A DNA stretch of 64,000 nucleotides, taken from assembly GCF_019457885.1 (NCBI RefSeq), contig NZ_JAHZST010000011.1, positions 1 through 64,000 on the forward strand, written 5' to 3'. Numbering within the stretch: the stretch's first letter is position 1; each line of letters opens with the position of its first letter. This DNA is from Shewanella nanhaiensis. GTDB taxonomy: Bacteria; Pseudomonadota; Gammaproteobacteria; Enterobacterales; Shewanellaceae. Both the position numbers and the translations under genes were made by a program. Shown here piece by piece: positions 43,334-52,649 of the stretch. Below the pieces are notes generated by a model. The model saw only the letters and a program-made list of their open reading frames with translations, was not told where the DNA came from and ran no database searches.

Positions 43334-43482
43334 GTTGCTGGCTTTTATTCAGCGCTAAAGCTTCTATTTTATCTTCTCGAGCTCTAGGGATCATTTGGTT
43401 CTGAGATTGAGCGCTAAGTTAGCGGATCTGTTTTTCGATATGATTGGGGGTGGCATAGGCCATATTTGATAGGTGAAGTTGA

Positions 43483-44382
43483 ATGCTTGCAGACTCCAAA
43501 ATAAAGATGCGTCAAATTGAAGCATTTCGTTGTTTTATGTTGTCGGGAACAGTAACAGGCGCTGCAGAGCTGCTCTATATATCTCAACCTGCGGTGAGCC
43601 GCCTCCTGTCTGAGTTGGAGTATCGGGTTGGCTTTCCTCTGTTTGTGCGTACCCATAATAAGTTAGAGGCAACACCTGAGGCTAAGTTGTTCTATCAGGA
43701 TGTGAAGCGCGTGTTTGTGGGGATGAATAGCCTGACTACCTCGGCAGATGCGATTGCGCGAAATAATCAGGGGCGACTGCGTGTCGGCGTGATGCCTATC
43801 TGTTCCAATAGTTTTATGACAGACGTGCTTGCTGAGTTTTTGACTCAACATCCTAATGTGGCGATTGAACTTGAGGCCGCTCCCAGAATTCAACTGCTCG
43901 ATTTAGTGCGTAGCCATCAGGTTGATACGGCGATTGTGACCAATATTGAAGCCGGTGAAGATGAGTTTAATTTTCAGTTTTTGCGTAAGCATCAAGCTGT
44001 GGTTGTGTTAAGTGAAGGGCATCCATTAGCTGATAAAGCTTCTCTGTCACCGGTAGATTTGAAAAATGAACGCTTTATGACTTTAGGTTACGGCAGCCCA
44101 TTTCGCACCAGAGTCGAAGATGCGTTTATTAAGCAGAATGTAAAACGAAATATTATTTTGGAAGCGCGCGAGCAGAGCACCTTGTTTCAGTTAGTGAAGA
44201 AGGGGGTTGGAATCGCGATTTTAGATCCCTTTATTCTACACCTAGGGGTTGAAGGTGTGGTGGTGCGGCCGTTTGAGCCAGTAACTGAGTGGGAGTATTA
44301 TGCGGTTCAGGCTAAAGGGATACAGATGCCTAGAGTGGTGGGAGCCTTTCACTCCATATTATTGGACTACTTTGAAAGATAA
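43483..44382 (+). CDS. LysR-family transcriptional regulator
   Basis: The 299-residue protein has an N-terminal HTH (about 9-67; QIEAFRCFMLSGTVTGAAELL, SQPAVSRLLSELE) and a substrate-binding domain (about 95-295). It is convergent with ridA, so it does not share a promoter with the operon at 44485-48297, but it is the only regulator near that operon and may control it. The ligand is unknown. Confidence 0.88.
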   Translation: MLADSKIKMRQIEAFRCFMLSGTVTGAAELLYISQPAVSRLLSELEYRVGFPLFVRTHNKLEATPEAKLFYQDVKRVFVGMNSLTTSADAIARNNQGRLRVGVMPICSNSFMTDVLAEFLTQHPNVAIELEAAPRIQLLDLVRSHQVDTAIVTNIEAGEDEFNFQFLRKHQAVVVLSEGHPLADKASLSPVDLKNERFMTLGYGSPFRTRVEDAFIKQNVKRNIILEAREQSTLFQLVKKGVGIAILDPFILHLGVEGVVVRPFEPVTEWEYYAVQAKGIQMPRVVGAFHSILLDYFER

Positions 44383-44433
44383 TCTTTCAAAAATCTGTAG
44401 ATTGTTTATTAATGGTAATCAAAAAGCGGTAAA

Positions 44434-44461
44434 ACCGCAGACGAACTTATTCGACTGCGGT
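44434..44461. terminator. Terminator between lysR and ridA
   Basis: ACCGCAG / CTGCGGT encloses a 14-base loop that can pair further (CGAA/TTCG). Read on the minus strand it leads into GGTTTTACCGCTTTTT, so it serves mainly the ridA operon. Confidence 0.7.
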
Positions 44462-44484
44462 ATTAGCTAAGCTGAAATGCTCGA

Positions 44485-44871
44485 CTAGCTTCTTACTGCT
44501 ATCGCTTCGATCTCAATCTGTGCATCTTTAGGTAGACGAGCCACTTCGACACATGAACGCGCTGGGTATCTTGCTCCAAGCTCATCGAAAAACTTCTGGT
44601 AAACCTCATTCACAATCGGAAAGTTATTTAAGTCTTTCACGAAAACCGTCATCTTAAATACTTGGTTCATTGTTAGCTCTGCCGCTTCAACGATCGCCTG
44701 AACATTTTTTAGAGACTGGTAAGCCTGCTCTGCCACATCGTCTGACATCTCACCAGTTACAGGGTCTATAGGGAGCTGGCCTGAGGTGAATACCATATTG
44801 CCGAGATCGACACCCTGGACATAAGGACCGATAGCCGCTGGAGCTGATTGTGTGTTTAGTGCTGTAGACAT
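44485..44871 (-). CDS. ridA: RidA-family enamine/imine deaminase
   Basis: The 128-residue protein is of the YjgF/YER057c/UK114 type, with GPYVQG, MVFTSGQLPIDP, the catalytic Arg in YPARSCVEVARLPKDAQIEIE and the typical C-terminal EAIAV. It hydrolyses reactive 2-aminoacrylate released by PLP lyases. The PLP lyase two genes upstream on the same strand makes exactly that intermediate, so the placement is functional. It lies 69 bases downstream of the NhaC-type gene. Confidence 0.92.
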   Translation of the reverse strand: MSTALNTQSAPAAIGPYVQGVDLGNMVFTSGQLPIDPVTGEMSDDVAEQAYQSLKNVQAIVEAAELTMNQVFKMTVFVKDLNNFPIVNEVYQKFFDELGARYPARSCVEVARLPKDAQIEIEAIAVRS

Positions 44872-44940
44872 TTTTATTTCCTGTTTTTATCAGTGGCGGT
44901 CACTGCCGCCACCTGTATTGTTTGGTAAATGAAACTTGTT

Positions 44941-46347
44941 TTAGGCTGGCTGTACCTGAGATTGAAGCTGTTTGTTGTAACGCTTCCAGCCAGTCATGAT
45001 AGAGAACATCATCACGCCAAGTAGGGCCCAAGGATAGGGAGCCATAAAGCTAATTGACGCACTCGGTACGGCTAAGCCGGAGGAGATAGCCGATGTTTCG
45101 ACTGCGGAGTACCAGACCATTACCGCAAGACACCAAGGCATCATGTAAAAGATTGAGCAGACTGAGGCGCTCATCAAGTTGGCTCTGCGTTCTGGGCTAA
45201 TATTGTTCTTCTCGCCTAGTGGTTTAACCAAAGTTGGGCCAACCAAGAGCTGAGAAGGCGCGTTTGAGCTAACTAAGAGTGATGAGACTGAGGTTGAATA
45301 GAACATCAACAGCTCAGTGCTTCGGGTGCTGTCAGAGACACGTTCGGTAATAAAGGTCAGTATGTCATCCATGATCCCGCTGTTCATGAATATTTTAATC
45401 ACGCCCAGTATCAAGATAACGAAAACCACAGCACCTGTAACACCGGCTATCGCATCTTCGATGATGCCGTTGGAGTGGCCACGTTGAGATGGCACTGTGA
45501 AGAGATCTGATATAGCAAAAGCTCCGATCCCAAGGCCAACAACAGCAGCGACCAAGATCCCGTAGCTCAAAGCTTCTAATAGGTGGCGACCTTTGAGGGC
45601 AAAAAAGACAACGGCAGCGACAGAGAGCAGCATAAGTAGACTCTCAGGTCGGGCACTTTCACCATTTTGAGAGGCTGTTTCCACCAAGCCGTCACCTTGG
45701 CCGAAAAAGACTAAGGCCACAAGGGCGATGGCCCCTGCGGTTAAGGATAGCGGCATACGTTGACGAACCGTGGCGCCAAAATCAGCTCCCTGTGTGGTAC
45801 AGCCAACGATGGTGGTGTCGGAGATTGGTGCGACATTGTCACCAAAAACAGCGCCTGAAAGCAGGGCGAGAGCAACGAATGCAGGATCGGCACCTAAATA
45901 AACACCTGCTGGGAATAGAATGGGTGCTAAGGCTAAGTTTGCACCGTTTGATGATCCCGTTCCCATGGCAAAGATAGCCGTAGACATAAAGACAATAACA
46001 AGGAACATACTTCCTTGAATACCAGTCGACATACCGAACCAGAGAATACCGTCAACTAAGCCACCGGCTTTCATTAAGGACCCGAGTACAGCGGCGAAGA
46101 TCCAAGCAGTGATAACAACGACGCCTGTTTTATCTGCGATACCATCTAAGATCGATTGAAAGTAATCCCGCTTACTCTTAACCAGAAACATACCTAAGAT
46201 GATAGCGATAAAACCTGGTGCCCAGGCTGCTTTAGGACCGCCGACACCGTTGAAAGTAAGCAGTAACATCAGACCGACCATGGTCAGAAGTGGAACCATT
46301 CCACCAATTTTTCCAATATGAAACTCAAGCTTTGTTGACTGAGACAT
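44941..46347 (-). CDS. NhaC-family Na+/H+ antiporter or amino-acid transporter
   Basis: The ATG at 46347 (MSQSTKLEF) is used; an upstream ATG at 46365 adds six residues. The 468-residue protein has about 11-12 membrane helices. GDNVAPISDTTIV is the hallmark of the NhaC group (PF03553). Members exchange Na+ for H+ or carry organic solutes; between a PLP lyase and RidA a substrate or counter-ion transport role is likely. It follows the lyase by about 100 bases. Confidence 0.85.
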   Translation of the reverse strand: MSQSTKLEFHIGKIGGMVPLLTMVGLMLLLTFNGVGGPKAAWAPGFIAIILGMFLVKSKRDYFQSILDGIADKTGVVVITAWIFAAVLGSLMKAGGLVDGILWFGMSTGIQGSMFLVIVFMSTAIFAMGTGSSNGANLALAPILFPAGVYLGADPAFVALALLSGAVFGDNVAPISDTTIVGCTTQGADFGATVRQRMPLSLTAGAIALVALVFFGQGDGLVETASQNGESARPESLLMLLSVAAVVFFALKGRHLLEALSYGILVAAVVGLGIGAFAISDLFTVPSQRGHSNGIIEDAIAGVTGAVVFVILILGVIKIFMNSGIMDDILTFITERVSDSTRSTELLMFYSTSVSSLLVSSNAPSQLLVGPTLVKPLGEKNNISPERRANLMSASVCSIFYMMPWCLAVMVWYSAVETSAISSGLAVPSASISFMAPYPWALLGVMMFSIMTGWKRYNKQLQSQVQPA

Positions 46348-46450
46348 AATGATTCTACCTATCACTGAGTGTTAGCTTATAAACATCAGAGATAAAAAGT
46401 GTGGCCAAAATGCCTGAGAGGGACTCTGCAGGCATATATATTTTTAGTTA

Positions 46451-47470
46451 TTACTTATTGGCAATCAGTTCTGGGTAGCCGAATAGGGCTGGTGTACCAC
46501 CTGTATGTAAGAAAACGATGTTTTGATCTTGAGTAAATTGACCGTTGCGGATCATACCTATCATTCCAGCCATGCTTTTTGCTGTGTAGGTTGGGTCTAA
46601 TAATATCCCTTCTTCTTGACCTAAAATCTCGATTGCTTCATGAACTTCAGCAGTTAACTGACCATATCCTGGGCCTAACACCCAATCTTCACACTTAACT
46701 AGGTCGTGAGTAACCCTGTTCTCATCAACACCAAGTAGCTGCAGGACTTTGCGCGTTTTTACTAATACACGCTCGAACTGAGCCACTTTGTCGCGGCGGA
46801 CGCAGAAGCCATACACGGGAATATCACTGTTTAGGGCGATAAGACCGGCTAAAACACCTGCGTGAGTGTTAGCTGAGCCTGTTGGTAGTACGATGGCATC
46901 TATTTTCATGCCAGTTGCTTGTGCTTGAAGGAGTAGCTCTTCGACACAGTCAACATAACCTAGTGCGCCCCAAGGTGTTTTACCTACGGCTCCTAGTGGG
47001 ATAACGAATGGCTTATAGCCCTCTTTCGTTAGCTCGTCGGCTCTGTCATACATCACCTGATCGGCGCCGTTCTCATCTTCACCCACTGGATAGGTGTGAA
47101 TTTTTGCACCCATAAGTTTATCTAAGAATGGGTTACCGCTATCTTCATATTCAGGAAGTCTGCCATCAACGCGGTGCTCTAATTGAACCTCTACATGCCA
47201 GCCCATCTTACGTGCTGCAGCAACTGTCATACGAACATGGTTAGATTGAACTGCGCCTGTAGTGAGCAGAGCATTACAACCATCAGCTTGCGCCTTACCA
47301 ACATAGAACTCTAATTGGCGAGCCTTATTTCCACCCATAGCTAAACCAGTAGCATCATCACGCTTTATCCATAATTTTGGCCCATCGAACTTCTTCGTCA
47401 TATTTGCCATAAATTCGAAAGGTGTTGGTGTATGTGCTAATTTAGCTTTAGGGTATTTATCAGTAAGCAT
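46451..47470 (-). CDS. PLP-dependent D-cysteine desulfhydrase / L-cysteate sulfo-lyase
   Basis: The 339-residue protein is a fold-type II PLP enzyme of the ACC-deaminase/D-cysteine desulfhydrase group. The PLP lysine is K49 in GGNKARQLE, followed by TTGAVQSNHVRMT, TGSANTHAG and LHTGGTPALFGYP. These enzymes release sulfide from D-cysteine or sulfite from L-cysteate, leaving 2-aminoacrylate and then pyruvate and ammonia. The TauE/SafE exporter just upstream favours a sulfite-releasing reaction (CuyA-like), but the residues alone do not decide between the two. Confidence 0.82.
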   Translation of the reverse strand: MLTDKYPKAKLAHTPTPFEFMANMTKKFDGPKLWIKRDDATGLAMGGNKARQLEFYVGKAQADGCNALLTTGAVQSNHVRMTVAAARKMGWHVEVQLEHRVDGRLPEYEDSGNPFLDKLMGAKIHTYPVGEDENGADQVMYDRADELTKEGYKPFVIPLGAVGKTPWGALGYVDCVEELLLQAQATGMKIDAIVLPTGSANTHAGVLAGLIALNSDIPVYGFCVRRDKVAQFERVLVKTRKVLQLLGVDENRVTHDLVKCEDWVLGPGYGQLTAEVHEAIEILGQEEGILLDPTYTAKSMAGMIGMIRNGQFTQDQNIVFLHTGGTPALFGYPELIANK

Positions 47471-47556
47471 TTTTAATTCCTTTATATTAATTTATTTTCT
47501 TGTATCAATATTTATAAGAACAGCTGTATTTAATTTTTGATTGGTTTTTGTTTTAT

Positions 47557-48297
47557 CTAGATGTTGAGTAAGATATTTACACCACTACCAAATAAAACAA
47601 CTAAAGTAATTTTTTTAAAAAGATTTTGATTAATGAACTTAGCGATATAGTCGCCAAATAAAGCGCCAATAAAAGTCGCTGGAATTAACATCAAAGATGT
47701 TTTCAGTGTTTCATTCTCAATGCCGACAAAGGAAGCTTGCAGGCCTAGAGCTACAATATAGGAGAAGGTTGAACAGGTGATCACTGTGGCACGGATCTGA
47801 TCTTTAGTGAGTGGGCTGCGGGTCAGGTATGCCACAACAACTGGGCCAGGCATCGCCATTGCACTGGCCATCACGCCTGACATAGTTCCGATACCAAAGC
47901 AGGAGCCCCTACCCATCTTGGCTGGAATAGCTTCATGGCCTTTACGTACCTTAACCATCTCTAAGATATTCTGGGTTGTTATCGCTAGAATAAGTAAGGC
48001 AACGGATATTTTAAGGGCTGTAAGATCGAAGTTACTGAATATAATAATGCCGATTGGGTAGCCTAATGCACAACCTAGCATTATTTTCTTTACTAAATCC
48101 ATTGGTGCTATTTTTCGGATTTTTATCCAGTGAACGAGAGACATAGCTAAAGTTAATATAATGACAATTTGAACAGCAGAATTAGATTGAAGTAATACAA
48201 TTAAAAAACTAACGCCAATTAATCCAAATCCAAATCCCGTTGCAGCTTGTAATGTCGCTGCGAAAAACACCGTCATTAATAATAATGAGAGTTCCAT
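47557..48297 (-). CDS. TauE/SafE-family (sulfite) exporter
   Basis: The 246-residue protein has about seven or eight membrane helices. The N-terminal FFAATLQAATGFGFGLIGV and the internal SGVMASAMAMPGPVVVAYL repeat the family's G-x-G-G pattern. CuyZ/TauZ relatives export sulfite during cysteate or taurine breakdown. It is the first gene of the minus-strand operon exporter-lyase-NhaC-RidA. The promoter should lie in 48298-48420. Confidence 0.85.
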   Translation of the reverse strand: MELSLLLMTVFFAATLQAATGFGFGLIGVSFLIVLLQSNSAVQIVIILTLAMSLVHWIKIRKIAPMDLVKKIMLGCALGYPIGIIIFSNFDLTALKISVALLILAITTQNILEMVKVRKGHEAIPAKMGRGSCFGIGTMSGVMASAMAMPGPVVVAYLTRSPLTKDQIRATVITCSTFSYIVALGLQASFVGIENETLKTSLMLIPATFIGALFGDYIAKFINQNLFKKITLVVLFGSGVNILLNI

Positions 48298-48378
48298 AAA
48301 TGAACCAAAGTTATATATTTAATCTATGGTTCGAATTATATGTTTAAGACACCTATTTAGGTCAATTGACTAAAGATT

Positions 48379-48408
48379 CCTCAGCTATAACAAAATGTTA
48401 TGCTGAGG
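48379..48408. terminator. Hairpin upstream of the TauE/SafE gene
   Basis: CCTCAGCtATAAC / GTTATGCTGAGG is a 12-bp stem with one bulge and an AAAAT loop. A T4 run follows on the plus strand; its role beside the next hairpin is unclear. Confidence 0.55.
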
Positions 48409-48420
48409 GGTTTTACATTA

Positions 48421-48452
48421 AAAAGCCGGAAAAGCGTTGCTCTTCCGGCTTT
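48421..48452 (-). terminator. Terminator after the DUF3157-like gene
   Basis: AAAGCCGGAA / TTCCGGCTTT (10 bp) reads into a T-run on the minus strand, about 50 bases after the stop of the gene at 48501. Confidence 0.85.
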
Positions 48453-48500
48453 ACATTATTTAACCCGTCACTTTGGTTAGAGGCTGACATGGTTAATAGA

Positions 48501-49109
48501 TCACATTCTTGAGTCCATCTCACCTATTTTTAAGCTCACTAGCTCTTTGGTCCAGAGGTTAGGGTCTATGCCTTCGAACCAGAAGATCTTACTTTCACGT
48601 TGTTGCCCCTTGCGCAGGTAAGTATCAGGCATTCTGAAAATCGCTTTCCAGACCTTAATGGTTTTGGTCTCTAATAGCTTACCTGTGTCGTCAAACAGGG
48701 TGACATCTAGGTTGATCAAAACGTAGTGTTCTGAGCTGTTGCTGGCCAGATCGAAAGTTAGGCCTAAACGGCCATCTTCATCCCATTGACTGTTAAGAAA
48801 ACTGACTTTGACTCCACCCTTAGCGGTACTTTTAAGTAATTCAGCTTGCGACATGGCGTTGGCTGTTAAGGTGGGAGCTGATATTACTGCTGCTTGAGCT
48901 GAGGCTTGTGAAGTCGGGGCACTCGTTGTGGTCGCTGTGCCGACAACTGGAGTTGTTGTCTCTAAAATCACATATTCCCAAGTAAAGTCATCATTAAGTC
49001 TGACCTTAGTGCCGTTGTTCAATGTGACTGTTGTTACCTCTGCCGCCATGGCCGGTATAGCTAGAGTGAGGAGTGCGAACCCAATCAGGGTATTAAGTGT
49101 TTTACGCAT
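48501..49109 (-). CDS. DUF3157-like secreted protein
   Basis: The ATG at 49109 (MRKTLNTLIG) gives a normal signal peptide (about 1-22, ending AMA) and 202 residues; the longer frame would bury it. After VTLNNGTKVRLNDDFTWEYV comes a Thr/Ala/Ser-rich linker (about 50-90), then a C-terminal domain with YVLINLDVTLFDDTGKLL and KVWKAIFRMPDTYLRKGQ, which I associate with DUF3157. Periplasmic; function unknown. Confidence 0.75.
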   Translation of the reverse strand: MRKTLNTLIGFALLTLAIPAMAAEVTTVTLNNGTKVRLNDDFTWEYVILETTTPVVGTATTTSAPTSQASAQAAVISAPTLTANAMSQAELLKSTAKGGVKVSFLNSQWDEDGRLGLTFDLASNSSEHYVLINLDVTLFDDTGKLLETKTIKVWKAIFRMPDTYLRKGQQRESKIFWFEGIDPNLWTKELVSLKIGEMDSRM

Positions 49110-49215
49110 AGGTTTGAACCCAAATAGATAAGTTGGCTCTAGCATAAACCGAATGGAAAGATATTTCATGGAGTTGTCATAGACAAATGCCCTAGAGTTG
49201 AACCTGCGCTACAGT

Positions 49216-49758
49216 TTACATCGCATAGCCTATGCTAATGACAGCAGAATCTGTTGAGGTGTTATATCCAACACCTAGCATCAAGCCCATATCCATCATA
49301 TAACGTATGCCTAACTCGCCTCCCCAGGAGGTATCAGATCCTTTTTCCCAAATAGGCTCACCATCAACAATTTTAGGGGTTTTACCTGTGGTGGAGTGTG
49401 TTTCAAGACTATAGTGAACTGCGCCGCCATAGAGACTCAGTTGCTGAGTTAGGCTATAGCTGAGACCAAATCGCCACATCTTATCTTGGGTGTAACCCTC
49501 GGCGGGCTTTATTAGTGCGAGATCTTCCTCTTGGCTAGCGGCATAACCTATGTAGTAGCCCCAACTGGAGTAGTCTGGGTCGAAATGATAGGGGGCTAAC
49601 GTGATGCCGTACATATTGTTTTCGGCAGGTATATAGTCCAGGCTGATGCTCATTTTAGGCTTAAAAAGCTTTGATGTATCATCTTCGGCCTGATTAGCCA
49701 TGACATTGAGACTGACTGTTAACGCACTTAGCATAATTAGGTATCTCAACATCGACAT
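49216..49758 (-). CDS. Predicted outer-membrane beta-barrel protein
   Basis: The 180-residue protein has a signal peptide (about 1-21, ending VMA) and alternating amphipathic strands such as WGYYIGYAAS, MWRFGLSYSLTQQLSLYGGAVHYSLE and LGIRYMMDMGLMLGVGYN. I recognise no family. It probably forms a small barrel in the outer membrane. It lies upstream of, and may be co-transcribed with, the DUF3157-like gene about 100 bases further on. Confidence 0.65.
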   Translation of the reverse strand: MSMLRYLIMLSALTVSLNVMANQAEDDTSKLFKPKMSISLDYIPAENNMYGITLAPYHFDPDYSSWGYYIGYAASQEEDLALIKPAEGYTQDKMWRFGLSYSLTQQLSLYGGAVHYSLETHSTTGKTPKIVDGEPIWEKGSDTSWGGELGIRYMMDMGLMLGVGYNTSTDSAVISIGYAM

Positions 49759-49942
49759 ACTCCTACTTTTGACTGTATTAAAGGTAAATTGTTGGTAATC
49801 TTTGTCCCTCAGTCAATTAAGAATGACTAAACCTATTGAAAAATAAAGAGTTGTGATTGATTTGTTTTGCCTTTGTGGCGAGTTGTTTCTCGGGGTGTTA
49901 TCCGTTTAACATGGTGCTAATACTTTTTAAGGAAGATTGATA

Positions 49943-51202
49943 GTGGATCAAGAACTAAGATTGCGGATCTCAAAGTGGTTATCCGACTGGGGAGTTAACA
50001 GCACGCCATCGGACGATGTGTCAACTTCGTTGCTTGTCGTGGTAAGTCTCGTGTTAGCCATCATCGCTTACCTGTTTGTCAGGCGTGGTGTTGTGCGCGC
50101 CATGAATATCGTGATCCACCGCTCTAAAGTGAGTTGGGATGATATCTTTATGAGGCATAAGGTACTGGAGAAGTTCTCCTATGTTGTACCTGCCCTTGTT
50201 ATGAACCTCTTGATCCCATTGGCATTGAAAGAGCATCAACTAATAAGCTCACTGGTCGATCGCCTGCTGAGTGTTTGGATTGTGGTGATGTTGGTGCGCG
50301 CCATCTATAGTGCACTGGATGCGGTGAATGAGATTGCCGATGTCAATTTAGTGAGTAGGCGTCTGCCGATTAAGAGTTTTGTTCAGCTATTTAAGCTCTT
50401 TCTCTTCTTTGTTGCCATCATCATCTCTATTTCAGTTCTGGCAAACCAATCTCCGGTCTACTTCCTCAGCGGTTTAGGTGTCGCGACCGGTTTGGTGATG
50501 TTGGTGTTTAGGGACACCATATTAGGCTTTGTCGCTGGAATTCAGCTGGCTGCTAACCGCATGGTGAGCACGGGCGATTGGATCCAGATGGATAAGTATG
50601 GTGCCAATGGATCGGTTGTTGAGGTGTCTTTAACCACAGTCAAGGTGCAAAACTGGGACAATACACTGACGATGATCCCCGCCTATGCCCTGGTTTCCGA
50701 TGCATTTAAGAACTGGCGTGGTATGTCTGAGTCTGGTGGTCGACGCATTAAACGTGCGGTCTCCATCGATATTCACAGCATACACTTTCTCTCTGAGGAG
50801 GAGCAGGCCAAGTTAAGTAAGATTAACTGTTTAAAAGAGTATTTCTCCTCGAAAAGAGAGGAGATATCCCTCTTTAATCAAGGTGTTGAAGATGCTGATA
50901 TGCCAGTAAATAGTCGTCATCTGACGAATATCGGTACCTTTAGGGCTTATCTGATTGAATATGTGACCAGACACCCGCTGATCCATAATGATATGACCTT
51001 GCTAGTGCGTCAATTAGCGCCAACATCCGAAGGTGTTCCTATTGAGGTCTATGTGTTTACTACCGATATTCGCTGGAACAATTACGAAGATATTCAAGGT
51101 GATATTTTCGATCATATCTTTGCGATCTTACCTGAATTTGGCTTAAAAGCTTTCCAGGGGCCAACAGGTTCAGATATCCGAAGCTTGAAGGGAGAAAGTT
51201 AA
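49943..51202 (+). CDS. MscS-family mechanosensitive channel (YbdG-like)
   Basis: The GTG at 49943 sits 9 bases after AAGGA; the TTG at 49937 is too close to it. The 419-residue length and architecture match YbdG (miniconductance channel MscM): membrane helices at about 30-50, 75-95, 105-125, 145-168 and 175-195, the pore-lining VATGLVMLVFRDTILGFVAGIQLA, the MscS beta domain (GDWIQMDKYGANGSVVEVSLTTVKVQNWDNTL) and a C-terminal cytoplasmic part. It protects against osmotic downshock. Single gene. Confidence 0.9.
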   Translation: MDQELRLRISKWLSDWGVNSTPSDDVSTSLLVVVSLVLAIIAYLFVRRGVVRAMNIVIHRSKVSWDDIFMRHKVLEKFSYVVPALVMNLLIPLALKEHQLISSLVDRLLSVWIVVMLVRAIYSALDAVNEIADVNLVSRRLPIKSFVQLFKLFLFFVAIIISISVLANQSPVYFLSGLGVATGLVMLVFRDTILGFVAGIQLAANRMVSTGDWIQMDKYGANGSVVEVSLTTVKVQNWDNTLTMIPAYALVSDAFKNWRGMSESGGRRIKRAVSIDIHSIHFLSEEEQAKLSKINCLKEYFSSKREEISLFNQGVEDADMPVNSRHLTNIGTFRAYLIEYVTRHPLIHNDMTLLVRQLAPTSEGVPIEVYVFTTDIRWNNYEDIQGDIFDHIFAILPEFGLKAFQGPTGSDIRSLKGES

Positions 51203-51291
51203 GAGTTAGAAGTGGAAAGTTTTAAGCTAAGTTCGTTAGCCGTGATTCTGAACAGGTTTCAGAATCCAGCTTTTATGTTTTTAGCTCGCTA

Positions 51292-51918
51292 TTAGTTTTC
51301 TCGAGTGACTAAGATGGCCGCTAAGCCGATAAACACACCACCACTGGTTCGATCGAACCAGTGCAGTTTATTGCTAGTTTTTAGAGTTGGCGCTAACACA
51401 TTGGCCATGCTGGCGTAGAGCATCACAAAGCTGAAATCCACGACAGCCCACGTGATTGCAAGAATGGCTAGTTGGGGGGCTTGAGGAGCTGATATGTCGA
51501 TAAATTGCGGGAAGAGCGCGCCAAAAAAAAGCAGGTCTTTCGGGTTACTAATTCCCACAAGAAAGGCCTGTTTAAACATCTGGGGTGGCGTGCCTTTGCT
51601 CTTGATATGTTGCAGATCTAACCCTTGAGAGCTGGCTTTTGTTAGCAGTAGTTTGATACCGAGAAACAGCAAGTAGGCTGCGCCGCAGTATTTTAAAATC
51701 GTAAATCCATACTCAGTTGCACTCAGTAGGGCGCCGAGCCCCGCCGCCGATGCTGCCATCAAAATAAGCGCTGAGGTAACACTACCTAATGCGGTTGCCA
51801 AACTGCGGGTTTTACCAAAATGGATACCATGACTCATAGATAATACCGCCATGGTTCCCGGAGAAACGGCGATCAGCAGGACTGCAAAAAAGTAGAGTAG
51901 CCAAGTATCAAAGAGCAT
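51292..51918 (-). CDS. LysE/RhtB-family amino-acid exporter
   Basis: The 208-residue protein has six predicted membrane helices. The N-terminal FFAVLLIAVSPGTMAVLSMSHG contains the conserved P-G-x-x-x motif of the family, and FLVGISNPKDLLFFGALFPQF matches the second conserved region. Members export amino acids or homoserine lactone-like compounds. It lies alone in a tail-to-tail position with the MscS gene. Confidence 0.88.
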   Translation of the reverse strand: MLFDTWLLYFFAVLLIAVSPGTMAVLSMSHGIHFGKTRSLATALGSVTSALILMAASAAGLGALLSATEYGFTILKYCGAAYLLFLGIKLLLTKASSQGLDLQHIKSKGTPPQMFKQAFLVGISNPKDLLFFGALFPQFIDISAPQAPQLAILAITWAVVDFSFVMLYASMANVLAPTLKTSNKLHWFDRTSGGVFIGLAAILVTREN

Positions 51919-51981
51919 AGAGCTAATAATGTTTGTGAGATGGAATCTGCACTATAACGAGCGCTGACAGGATTTGCCAGT

Positions 51982-52539
51982 CTATTTTCCCGGAGTAAAA
52001 TCTGGGATCACTTTAGGGTGGCAGCCCTTTATAGAGCGGTAGAATTCGATGATCTTATCCATATCTTGCTGCATATCTTCTGTGGTATCTATGCCATTGG
52101 CGATCAGTACAGTTTTACTGCCAAAATCTAAGCCGACGGTGACAATGGGAACATTAGCCTTGCTGGCAATATGATAAAAGCCTGTTTTCCAACGTTTTAC
52201 AGGGCTACGAGTACCTTCTGGCGCTAAGGCTAGTGAAAACTTAGGGTTATCCTGAAACAGGTGCACGACGCCATCGACCAAGTTGTTGCTCTTTCGTCTG
52301 TCGACTGGGGTGCCGCCTATCGCCTTGAAAAACCAACCCCAAGGCGGAATAAAAAGCTGATGCTTGCCGAGAAAGTTAACTTTTGCTCCTAAAGCTCCAC
52401 GGGCTAAAACGCCAATAATAAAGTCCCAGTTGCTGGTGTGTGGGCCCACAATCGCAACATATTGGTGCTCGGTTGGAAGCGCACCAGAGATTTTCCAACC
52501 GGTTAATTTTAAAACTAATTTGCAAAACTGTTGAAACAT
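51982..52539 (-). CDS. Lysophospholipid acyltransferase-family protein
   Basis: I use the ATG at 52539 (MFQQFCKLV), giving 185 residues; the open frame extends 29 residues further but runs close to the divergent gene at 52650. The PlsC-type motifs are HTSNWD (H-x4-D, catalytic), VDRRKSNN, APEGTRS and a VPIVTVGLDFGSK strand. It would transfer an acyl group to a lysophospholipid or related acceptor at the inner membrane. Short members like this often lack the N-terminal anchor of PlsC. Confidence 0.82.
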   Translation of the reverse strand: MFQQFCKLVLKLTGWKISGALPTEHQYVAIVGPHTSNWDFIIGVLARGALGAKVNFLGKHQLFIPPWGWFFKAIGGTPVDRRKSNNLVDGVVHLFQDNPKFSLALAPEGTRSPVKRWKTGFYHIASKANVPIVTVGLDFGSKTVLIANGIDTTEDMQQDMDKIIEFYRSIKGCHPKVIPDFTPGK

Positions 52540-52649
52540 ATAGGGAGACTCTAAGCCTTGAAAATAGAGAATGGCCTCAAAACAGGAATATCGAGGCATG
52601 AGACCATGAATTAGGTTAGTATACATTATCGCTCACTTCTGGATATATC

